64,000 nt of DNA from the NCBI RefSeq assembly GCF_900111515.1, contig NZ_FOHS01000004.1:186001-250000 (forward strand), written 5' to 3'. Below are positions 29,849 through 37,509 of the stretch, in pieces. Source of the stretch: Hymenobacter actinosclerus (GTDB lineage: Bacteria; Bacteroidota; Bacteroidia; Cytophagales; Hymenobacteraceae). The stretch's first letter is position 1. Each line of letters begins with the position of its first letter. Position numbers and translations under genes: made by a program. The notes beneath the pieces were generated by a model. That model saw nothing but the letters and a program-made list of their open reading frames with translations. It did not search any database and was not told the origin of the DNA.

Positions 29849-32158
29849 ATGCTTATCAATCGGTTGACCCGCTCTTTCTGGGGGGGCATTATTGTGGTAT
29901 TCCTGTCGGTTGTCACCCTGGCCCTGCTGTTCGGGCCGGCCATGCTGCATCCGGGCCAGTACTATTTCCAGCCCGGCGGCGACGGCATTCAGAGCTACTT
30001 CGCCACGGCCTTCTATGCCCTCTACGACGGCGGCGGGCAGCATTTCTCGGGCATGAACTATCCGGTGGGGGAGAATTTCAACTACCCCAACCTGCAGCCC
30101 CTCATTGCCTGGGGCATTTACGTGGCCGACCAGCTGGGGCTGCCGGCGGCTACCAATGCCATTGCCATTACCAATGTGCTGGCTATGGGCGCACTGGCGC
30201 TTACGCCCCTGGTGGTATATGCCATTCTGCGGCGGTTCCGGCTGCCGGTGGTTTACGCCGTGGTGATGGCGCTGCTGATCGGGTTTCTCTCGCCGCAGGT
30301 GCAGCGCCTCGGCGACCATATGTCGCTGAGCTACGCCTGCTTCATGCCGCTGCTGTGGTACTGCATCATCCGGATGCAGGAGGCGCCTTACCGGGCCCGC
30401 TGGTACGTGCTGTTTGGTACGCTGGCCACGCTTATGGGCCTGGTGATGCTGTATTTTCTGGCCTGCGGCTGTATTCTGCTGCTGCTGCACGCTTTCCTGC
30501 TGGCCCTGCGCCGGCCGCGGCCCTGGGCCGTGGTGTGGCGCATGGTAGTAACGGCCGTGGTGCCGCTGGTTCTTACCCGGGGCTGGCTCTGGTTTACCGA
30601 TACGGTAACCGACCGTCCCCCCAACCCCTACGGGCTGCTGGTATACGTTTCGAACCTGCAGGGCGTACTAACGCCGGGCGTGGGACCGGGGCAAACCTGG
30701 GTGGAGCGCCTGACGGGCTACAACGCGCCGGCCTACGAGGCCATGGCCTATATCGGGCTGATAGCCGCCCTCACGCTGCTGGTAGTGGGGCTGGTGGCGC
30801 TGGGTAAGCTGCTGACCAGGCGCTACTCGGGGGAGGGCAAAGGCCTGCTGCCGGCCGGGCTGCCCGCGCCGCTGGCTGTTGGCTTGCTGGCCGCCATGCT
30901 GCTGCTGTTTGTGTCATTTGGCTGGCCCATGATTTTTCCTGGCCTGGAGTGGATGGTCGATTATCTGGGGCCGTTCAAGCAGTTCCGGGCGCTGGGCCGC
31001 TTTGCCTGGCCGTTCTACTACGCCGCCACGGTGTTTGCAGCCTGGTGCATGTGGCAGCTTTGGACGTGGCAGCGGCAGCGCGGCCAACGCTGGCTGCTGC
31101 GCCTGTGGCTGCCGGCGGCCCTGCTGCTGTGGGCCGGCGAGGCCTGGGTTAACCTGCATGTGAAAGCCAGCCAGGTGCTTCAGGGTAGAGGAGCCGAAGA
31201 CTTTTTCAAGGAAACCAACGGTCTGACGGCCCGCCTGAGCTGGGCCAACCGCCGCCCCGACCATTTCCAGGCCATCCTGCCCCTGCCTTACTTCAACAAG
31301 GGCAGCGACCGAATTGACCTCGACGGTTCGGGCGAGTCTATGTTCCAGGCCCACCGGCTGGCCGTTACAACCGGGCTGCCCGAGCTGTCTACCTACGTGT
31401 CGCGGCCTTCCATGACGCAGGTGCTGCGGCACGTGCAGCTGCTTAGCAGCCCGCTGGTCGAAAAGCCGTTGCTGGCCTCGTTTCCTTCGCGCAAACCTAT
31501 TCTGCTGCTGGTAACCTCTCCCTGGCTCTCGCCGGCCGAGTTGCGGCTGATCGGGTTAAGCCATCTGCTGGTGGATGCCCCCGAAGGCCGGCTCTACGAA
31601 CTGCCCCTCGACAGCCTGGCCCGCACGTCGGTGCCGCAGGAAAGGCGGCGTTTCGAGCAGCTCTGGCCCACGCTGCCGGCGCGGGCCAATGGCCTGCGGG
31701 CCACCACGCCCAAGGGCGTGCTGTACCAGCCCTTCGACCAGCGCCCCGACCGCCGGGGCCGCCTGCAGCCGGGCGCTTTCCACGAGCCCCGGCCCATGTT
31801 CAGCATCCTCTACGACGGACCGCTGCCCACCCCGGCCGACACCGGCCGCTACGAGGTGAGTGCCTGGATAAACGCCCAAACGGGCTACGGCATTGGCAAC
31901 ATGCAGGTGAAACAGTACGCGGGGCCGGACATGGTCGACCATCAGGTGGCTGATGGACGGCTAACGATGGAGGTGCAGGGCGAGTGGGTGCGGTTGGCCG
32001 TTCCCATCCGGGTGCGGCCCGGCGTTACGCGCCTCGAAGTGCTCTACGACAGCCGCGACCTGCTGGCCGACGACCTGCTGATCCGGCCCGCCGATACCGA
32101 TGTGTACTGGCTGCAGCCCGATAAAACGCCCGTCCTCAACGGCTACCCGCTGCGCTAG
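29849..32158 (+). CDS. Large polytopic membrane protein with C-terminal sandwich domain, putative GT-C
   Basis: The 769-residue protein has about ten to twelve membrane spans in its first 450 residues, then a periplasmic region of about 300 residues. The first loop holds YYFQPGGDGIQSYFATAFYA and GMNYPVGENFNYPNLQPL, an acidic loop reminiscent of GT-C glycosyltransferases. The C-terminal 100 residues look like a jelly roll (YEVSAWINAQTGYGIGNMQV ... LEVLYDSRDLLADDLLI). The exact family is not recognised; a role in surface-glycan assembly is inferred from the methyltransferase and two glycosyltransferases that follow. The upstream in-frame ATG at 29720 is rejected because hydrophobic spans begin after 29849. 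Confidence 0.75.
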   Translation: MLINRLTRSFWGGIIVVFLSVVTLALLFGPAMLHPGQYYFQPGGDGIQSYFATAFYALYDGGGQHFSGMNYPVGENFNYPNLQPLIAWGIYVADQLGLPAATNAIAITNVLAMGALALTPLVVYAILRRFRLPVVYAVVMALLIGFLSPQVQRLGDHMSLSYACFMPLLWYCIIRMQEAPYRARWYVLFGTLATLMGLVMLYFLACGCILLLLHAFLLALRRPRPWAVVWRMVVTAVVPLVLTRGWLWFTDTVTDRPPNPYGLLVYVSNLQGVLTPGVGPGQTWVERLTGYNAPAYEAMAYIGLIAALTLLVVGLVALGKLLTRRYSGEGKGLLPAGLPAPLAVGLLAAMLLLFVSFGWPMIFPGLEWMVDYLGPFKQFRALGRFAWPFYYAATVFAAWCMWQLWTWQRQRGQRWLLRLWLPAALLLWAGEAWVNLHVKASQVLQGRGAEDFFKETNGLTARLSWANRRPDHFQAILPLPYFNKGSDRIDLDGSGESMFQAHRLAVTTGLPELSTYVSRPSMTQVLRHVQLLSSPLVEKPLLASFPSRKPILLLVTSPWLSPAELRLIGLSHLLVDAPEGRLYELPLDSLARTSVPQERRRFEQLWPTLPARANGLRATTPKGVLYQPFDQRPDRRGRLQPGAFHEPRPMFSILYDGPLPTPADTGRYEVSAWINAQTGYGIGNMQVKQYAGPDMVDHQVADGRLTMEVQGEWVRLAVPIRVRPGVTRLEVLYDSRDLLADDLLIRPADTDVYWLQPDKTPVLNGYPLR

Positions 32159-32328
32159 CGGCCAGGCTGGGCGCGGTCGGCTTCGTGCGCGGTGTCAAGC
32201 GGCGAATAAAAGGCGCCGGCCTGCGGGGCTAAAACGTGGTACCAGCCTGATTTCTACGAACATGATGCTCCGCTGGGGCTGCAGCACAAGGCGGGAGCGT
32301 AAGGCCGATTGTCGTAATTTCGCGTTCT

Positions 32329-33096
32329 ATGGATCTGAAGTACGAGGATAAATACCATCAGTTAGAAGAGCAGCACTGGTGGTTTGCCAGCCGGCGTGAT
32401 GCTGTGTACGACCTTGTTAAAGGCCTGCAGCTGCCTACTACGGCGGCTATTCTGGAAATCGGCTGCTCGGGTGGGCCCCTCATGCAGCGCCTGCGAACGG
32501 CCGGCTATACCGATGTTACGGGCATCGATGTAAGCGAAGTAGCCGTGGCGCTGGCCCAGCAGCGGGGCATCCCCCACGCCAGCGTTATGGACGGCGCGGC
32601 CCTCACGTTTGCCGATGCCCGCTTCGATCTGGTAATTGCCTCCGACGTGCTGGAGCACATCGAAGCAGAAGGCACCGCCCTGCACGAGTGGAACCGCGTA
32701 CTCAGGCCCAATGGGCAGCTGATTGTATTCGTACCGGCGCACGCTTATCTGTGGAGCCAGCACGACGTTGTAAACCATCATTTTCGGCGCTATTCGCGGC
32801 AGGGGCTGGTGTCGGCCATGAAGCGCGCCGGATTTCAGGTACAACGCAGCTCCTTCTGGAATGCGGCCTTGTATTTCCCTACGGCCGCCCTGCGCCTGGG
32901 GCGCCGGCTGCTGGCATCGGGCGGCACCGATGGCCCGGCCCGCCCGGCCGACAGCACCGGCGACCTGCACCATCTGGCCCGGCCACTTAATGCGCTGCTC
33001 ACGAACTGGGTGAAATTTGAAAACCGGCTGCTGCGTCATCTTAACTTGCCGGTGGGGGTGAGCGTATTCGCGCTGGCCCGCAAGCCCGGTCCGTAA
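32329..33096 (+). CDS. Class I SAM-dependent methyltransferase
   Basis: This 255-residue protein has motif I ILEIGCSGGPLMQRL, the acidic motif GIDVSEVAVALAQQ, and ASDVLEHIEAEG with RVLRPNGQLIVFVP. These are Methyltransf_11/23-type hallmarks. The N-terminal HHWWF-like phrase QHWWFASRRD and the C-terminal extension with FENRLLRHLNLPVGVS are typical of members next to glycosyltransferases, so a polysaccharide or lipid-linked intermediate is the likely substrate. A TAATTTCG box lies 7 bp before the ATG, giving a very short leader. Confidence 0.9.
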   Translation: MDLKYEDKYHQLEEQHWWFASRRDAVYDLVKGLQLPTTAAILEIGCSGGPLMQRLRTAGYTDVTGIDVSEVAVALAQQRGIPHASVMDGAALTFADARFDLVIASDVLEHIEAEGTALHEWNRVLRPNGQLIVFVPAHAYLWSQHDVVNHHFRRYSRQGLVSAMKRAGFQVQRSSFWNAALYFPTAALRLGRRLLASGGTDGPARPADSTGDLHHLARPLNALLTNWVKFENRLLRHLNLPVGVSVFALARKPGP

Positions 33097-33123
33097 CTTC
33101 TTCATTCTTTACCGCCGCCCATC

Positions 33124-34047
33124 GTGGACCTTTCCGTCATCATCCCCATCTACAATGAGGAGGCCAACATCGGGGCGCTCTACGACCGGCTGTGCGGGGT
33201 GCTCGACCCGATGGCACTGCCCGGTGGCTACGAGCTCATCTTCGTCAACGATGGCTCGCGCGACCAGTCGCTGGCCCTGATCCGGTTGTTGGTGGCCCGC
33301 GACGAGCGGGTGCGCTACGTAGATTTCAGCCGCAACTTCGGCCACCAGATTGCCGTGACAGCCGGCCTCGACCGGGCCCGCGGAGCGGCGGCAGTTATTA
33401 TTGATGCCGACCTGCAGGACCCGCCCGAACTGATTCCGGCCCTGTACCGGAAGCTGGGCGAGGGCTACGAGGTAGTGTACGCCCGGCGCCGGAGCCGCCA
33501 GGGCGAGAGCGTTGCCAAAAAGCTCACGGCCCGGCTGTTCTACCGGCTGCTGGTCAGCATTACGCACATTTCTATTCCCGTCGATACAGGTGATTTCCGG
33601 GTGGTGTCGCGCAAGGTGGTGGAGGCCCTGCGCCAGATGCCGGAGCAGAACAAGTTTATCCGGGGCCAGATTTCGTGGATCGGCTACCGCCAGACCTACC
33701 TCGAATACGACCGGGCCGAGCGGGCCGGCGGGGCCACCGGCTACACCTACCGCAAGATGTTCCGTCTGGCCCTCGACGGCATCACGGCCTTCTCCGACGT
33801 GCCCCTGAAAGTGGCTACCGTGAGCGGCTTCGTCGTGTCGGGCCTGGCGTTTATCGTGATGATCTATACCCTTTACGCCCGTTTCGTGAGCCACGACTAC
33901 CAGCCCGGCTGGGCCTCCCTGATGGTGAGCATCCTGTTTCTGGGCGGCGTGCAGCTGATTGCCGTGGGTATTATCGGCGAGTATATCTCGCGCCTGTCGG
34001 CCAACGTGCGCCAGCGGCCCCTCTATATCGTGTCGGAAGAAGCCTAG
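33124..34047 (+). CDS. Dpm1/GtrB-type polyprenyl-phosphate glycosyltransferase
   Basis: This 307-residue GT2 enzyme starts at GTG, 27 bp after the methyltransferase stop. The GT-A domain has SVIIPIYNEEANIGALYDRL, FVNDGSRDQS, the DAD motif in IIDADLQDPPE, and the acceptor-region motif DTGDFRVVSRKVV. Two C-terminal membrane spans (KVATVSGFVVSGLAFIVMIY and SILFLGGVQLIAVGIIGEY) anchor it. It should transfer a sugar to undecaprenyl phosphate for use by a GT-C enzyme; the ArnT-like gene follows. Confidence 0.93.
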   Translation: MDLSVIIPIYNEEANIGALYDRLCGVLDPMALPGGYELIFVNDGSRDQSLALIRLLVARDERVRYVDFSRNFGHQIAVTAGLDRARGAAAVIIDADLQDPPELIPALYRKLGEGYEVVYARRRSRQGESVAKKLTARLFYRLLVSITHISIPVDTGDFRVVSRKVVEALRQMPEQNKFIRGQISWIGYRQTYLEYDRAERAGGATGYTYRKMFRLALDGITAFSDVPLKVATVSGFVVSGLAFIVMIYTLYARFVSHDYQPGWASLMVSILFLGGVQLIAVGIIGEYISRLSANVRQRPLYIVSEEA

Positions 34048-34125
34048 ATTTACGCTCACTAGTTGTCCGGAGGCGGGCGGGGCAGACCTGACGGTTTCGG
34101 GCGGCATTTACGCTTATATTACCCG

Positions 34126-35625
34126 GTGCTTTCTTCTGCCTCCCTTTCTTCGCCGCGACTTTGGTGGCGCTACGGGCTACCGCTGCTGCTACTGCTGGCG
34201 CTTGCCTACTTTCCGCTATTCTGGCAGCTCACTTCCTTCCCGGTGCAGCAATGGGACGAGTCGCGCACGGCCCTCGACGGGCTGGGCATCCTCGTGCACC
34301 ACGACTGGCTGGTAGTGCGCTATCTGGGCGAGCCCGACCTCTGGAACAGCAAGCCCCCGCTCTGGACCTGGCTGCTGGCCGGCAGCATCCGGCTGCTGGG
34401 GCCCACCGAGCTGGGCCTGCGGCTGCCGGCCGCGCTGGCGGCGCTGGCCACTGTGCTGGTGGTGTATGCCACTGCCACCCGCTGGCTGCGCAGCCGGCTG
34501 GCCGGCCTGCTGGCGGGGCTGGTTCTGCTCACCAGCCCCGGCTACGTAACCTTTCACGTTGCCCGCACCGCCGATTTTGATGCGCTGCTGACGCTGACCA
34601 CCACGGTAGGAGTGGTCAGCTGGCTGGCTTACCTGCGCACGGGCCGGGCGCGCTGGGCCTGGGCCACGGGCGGCAGCTTCGCGGCGGCCGTTCTAACCAA
34701 GGGCATTGCCGGCGCCATGTTCGGGCCCGGCTTACTGCTGGCCCTGGCCCTGACGGGCAGCGGCCGGCGGCTGCGGCGGCCCGTGCCGTGGCTGGCAGCC
34801 GGGCTGGTGCTGGTGGTGGCAGTGGGCTGGTACACGGTGCGCGAAGCGGCGGCCCCGGGTTATCTGGCCGCCGTGTGGCAGTATGAGGTAGGTGGCCCTG
34901 CCGCGCAGCAGCTGGAAGGGCACTACGAGCCGTTCAGCTACTACCTCGACCTGCTGGCCGGGGGCAAGTTTGCGCTCTGGCTGCTGCCGGCTTTGGTAGG
35001 CGCCGGCCTGGGCTGGTGGCTGCCCCGCGGCAGCCGTGGCTGGTGGCTGGGCCGGGTGCTGGCGGCCGTGGCCGGCTCGTTTTACCTGGTGCTTTCACTT
35101 TCCCAAACCAAGCTGTCGTGGTACGATGCGCCGGCTTACCCGCTGCTGGCCCTGCTGGCGGCGGCCGGCCTCACCGAAGCTTTCCGGCTGGCCCGGGCCG
35201 CAACCGGCCGCCGGGTAGGCTATGCGGCCCGGCTGGCCGGCGTGCTGGCCCTGGCGGCCTTGCCCTACCTGAACCAGGTGCAGTACCTGCGCCAGCTTTC
35301 CAAAATCCGTTTCGAGAACGACCAGCTGGTATACGGCCACCACCTGCGGCGGCAGTGGCAGCAGCTGCCCAACGTGCGCAGCTATATCCTAGGCACCGAC
35401 AACTCGTTTAATGATGTGCCGGAGTTTTATCGGATGGCGGCCGAGTATGAGCACGGCCACCGCGTGCAACGGCTGGCTCCCTGGCAGCGCGACAAGGCCC
35501 AACCCGGCGAAACCGTGGCCGTGTGTGGCCAGCGCGCCATTCAGGCCTGGCAGCAGTACTTCCAGACAACCGTGCTGGTACAGTCCGACTCCTGCCTGAC
35601 GCTGCGCCTCGGCCCGCGCCGCTGA
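34126..35625 (+). CDS. ArnT-like GT-C glycosyltransferase (PMT/GT83 superfamily)
   Basis: I choose GTG at 34126, giving 499 residues and a first span of LPLLLLLALAYFPLFWQL; no ATG fits. The first periplasmic loop has the acidic catalytic motif FPVQQWDESRTALDG, as in ArnT. Later parts have NSKPPLWTWLL and about ten further spans. Such enzymes use polyprenyl-phosphate sugars to decorate lipid A or proteins, and the preceding GtrB-like enzyme can supply the donor. The exact acceptor is unknown. Confidence 0.9.
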   Translation: MLSSASLSSPRLWWRYGLPLLLLLALAYFPLFWQLTSFPVQQWDESRTALDGLGILVHHDWLVVRYLGEPDLWNSKPPLWTWLLAGSIRLLGPTELGLRLPAALAALATVLVVYATATRWLRSRLAGLLAGLVLLTSPGYVTFHVARTADFDALLTLTTTVGVVSWLAYLRTGRARWAWATGGSFAAAVLTKGIAGAMFGPGLLLALALTGSGRRLRRPVPWLAAGLVLVVAVGWYTVREAAAPGYLAAVWQYEVGGPAAQQLEGHYEPFSYYLDLLAGGKFALWLLPALVGAGLGWWLPRGSRGWWLGRVLAAVAGSFYLVLSLSQTKLSWYDAPAYPLLALLAAAGLTEAFRLARAATGRRVGYAARLAGVLALAALPYLNQVQYLRQLSKIRFENDQLVYGHHLRRQWQQLPNVRSYILGTDNSFNDVPEFYRMAAEYEHGHRVQRLAPWQRDKAQPGETVAVCGQRAIQAWQQYFQTTVLVQSDSCLTLRLGPRR

Positions 35626-35635
35626 GTCGGGCTAT

Positions 35636-35643
35636 TACTTTTG
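35636..35643 (+). promoter_or_regulatory. Orphan TAnnTTTG promoter box
   Basis: TACTTTTG is a perfect -7 box but there is no plus-strand gene downstream, only the 147-bp palindrome at 35645-35791. The sequence ACTTTTGTAGAGCA recurs near 62854, ahead of the Roadblock gene. Confidence 0.5.
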
Positions 35644-35644
35644 T

Positions 35645-35791
35645 AGAGCAGATTTCAAGTTGGTGTACCGGCTGCAGAGACGCAGCAGTTGGAGTCTCGT
35701 CGTTGAACGGTCCAGCCAACAACTTCAGCAACGACGCGGGACTGTAAGTCCTGTATTTCTACAGCCGGTACACCAACTTGAAATCCGCTCT
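35645..35791. repeat. Nested palindrome, possible hairpin RNA
   Basis: Outer arms 35645-35674 and 35762-35791 match at 29 of 30 positions. The inner part carries GTCTCGTCGTTGAACGG (35694-35710), whose complement occurs twice in the repeat at 59734-59888, and a partly complementary CAGCAACGACGCGGGACT. It separates the convergent ArnT-like and TonB-C lipoprotein genes. Confidence 0.8.
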
Positions 35792-35844
35792 GGGTGCCGG
35801 TACGTGAGTTTAACTGATAAATCTGCGCAGCCGGAAACCGGCCT

Positions 35845-37296
35845 TTAATTCAGCCGGCTCAACGTGGTTTCCAGTTCGGCCAGGGTGGTTTCCTGGAAGC
35901 GCAGCGTGTCGGGTGGGGCGCCGGCGGGAGTGGGCTGGCGGGCTAGGAACGGCGCCCCGTTCTCGTAGCGCAAACCTACTACGGTGGCCCCGGCGGGCGC
36001 ATTCATAAACTGGTAGCCGCCCTGCTGCGGGGCGGCGGCCAGCACCACCCGCCGGCCCGGCACCAGCAGGCGCACGGCCGTTTCGGCGTTGGCCACGAAG
36101 GCGGGCACGAACAGCGGGGCGGCCTTGCCTGCCCAGGCCCGGCCAGCGGCCAGCCAGCCCAGGCGGCTGGGCTGCAGCGCGTTGGGGGCCGCGGCCAGCC
36201 CGGTGTCTTCCGGGGCTGGCTCAGGAGAGGCTTCGGCTATATCGGACGCAGTAGGGGGCTCAACGTCGGTGGGAATGGCCTGGCCGGGCTGAAATTTGAA
36301 GCGGATGGGCAGCATCATCTTCACCTTCACGAAGCGGCCATCCTGCTGGCCGGGCGTCCAGCGGCCCGAGGTCTGGCGTAGCACGCGCAGTACCTCTTCG
36401 TCGCAGCCGTCCCCTATGCCCCGCAGAATGCGCGGCTGCTGGATGCGGCCGCTTTCATCGACTACAAACGAGGCGAACACCACGCCTTCGGTCTGGTTTT
36501 CCTGGGCCTGGCGCGGGTAGCGGATCAGCTTGTTGAAATCGACAATGTCGTTGCCGTAGCGCGGCATGCGCTGGGCCGAAGTCAGGACCTGGGTTGGGGC
36601 GGCGGAAGTGGCCTCGCCGGCGGCCCAGCGCACCACCCCGTCGGCGCCGCTCTGGCCGTAGAACAGCGGGTTGTCGTGGGTGCGGCCCTTTAGTTCGAGC
36701 TGAAAATTGCGGCCCGTAGCCAGCGCCAGCTGCCGGCCCTGGGCCGAGGCACGTACCAACACGGCCCCGCTCAGCTCCAGCGGCCGCCCCGATTCGGTTT
36801 CGGTCAGCAGATTCGACAGCAGCATGGCGGGGCCCGAATAGCACTCCTTCAGCTCCACCCACACCGTGCCGGTTACCGGCTGCTGGCGGGCATCTACCAG
36901 CGCCCCGGCCGGAAACCGCACCACGGTGCCGTCCTGGCCGCGCACTTCAGCCGCCTTGGTGGGGTCAATCTGAAAATACTCGCTGGGCCGCAGCGTCAGG
37001 TCCTGCAGGCGGGGCTCGGCGGGCGGAGGGGGCGTTTCGTCCTGGGGTGGGCGCGAGGCGCGGTACACCACCAGCGGGGCATGGCGGGCCGTGGGGCGTG
37101 CCACGCGGTGCCAGTCGCGCTTTACGGGCGTGGCGGCCAGGGGCGCGTCGAGCGAGTCATAATCCAGCGAATCGGATAGGGCGGGCGCCACGGGCGGCCC
37201 GGCGGGCGTTTCGGCCGGGGTGTCGGGCTGGCAGGCCAGCAGACCGGTACTCAGCACCGGCAACAGAAAAAAGCAGCGTAGAAAGCGAAAGGACAT
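35845..37296 (-). CDS. Lipoprotein with internal TonB C-terminal domain
   Basis: The 483-residue protein has the lipobox LLAC, a Pro-rich spacer, then an N-terminal domain with EYFQIDPTKAAEVRGQDGTV, VWVELKECYSGPAMLLSN and ELSGAVLVRASAQG, which I associate with Bacteroidota surface proteins. Residues about 250-345 match a TonB C-terminal domain (IRYPRQAQENQTEGVVFASF, DESGRIQQPRILRG, GDGCDEEVLRVLR). About 130 more residues follow. Classical TonB is anchored in the inner membrane, so a lipid-anchored, internally placed domain is unusual. I start at MSFRFL because it yields the lipoprotein signal. Confidence 0.85.
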   Translation of the reverse strand: MSFRFLRCFFLLPVLSTGLLACQPDTPAETPAGPPVAPALSDSLDYDSLDAPLAATPVKRDWHRVARPTARHAPLVVYRASRPPQDETPPPPAEPRLQDLTLRPSEYFQIDPTKAAEVRGQDGTVVRFPAGALVDARQQPVTGTVWVELKECYSGPAMLLSNLLTETESGRPLELSGAVLVRASAQGRQLALATGRNFQLELKGRTHDNPLFYGQSGADGVVRWAAGEATSAAPTQVLTSAQRMPRYGNDIVDFNKLIRYPRQAQENQTEGVVFASFVVDESGRIQQPRILRGIGDGCDEEVLRVLRQTSGRWTPGQQDGRFVKVKMMLPIRFKFQPGQAIPTDVEPPTASDIAEASPEPAPEDTGLAAAPNALQPSRLGWLAAGRAWAGKAAPLFVPAFVANAETAVRLLVPGRRVVLAAAPQQGGYQFMNAPAGATVVGLRYENGAPFLARQPTPAGAPPDTLRFQETTLAELETTLSRLN

Positions 37297-37509
37297 GGGC
37301 GGCAGTACGCGGCAAAAGGCGGAAGGTGCCCGAAATTCGCATTTTTCCGCCATACTTTGCAGCTAACCCAGATTTAGTTTACTGCCGCCGCGCCGCCCGC
37401 CCGCCATAAACGCACTGCCCCGGCGCCGGCCGCCGGCTCGCCCAACCACAGCCCGGGGCCGCAGAGCGAACCGGCGTCCGACGCCGGGGCAGGTACCTGT
37501 TCGGCGCCG

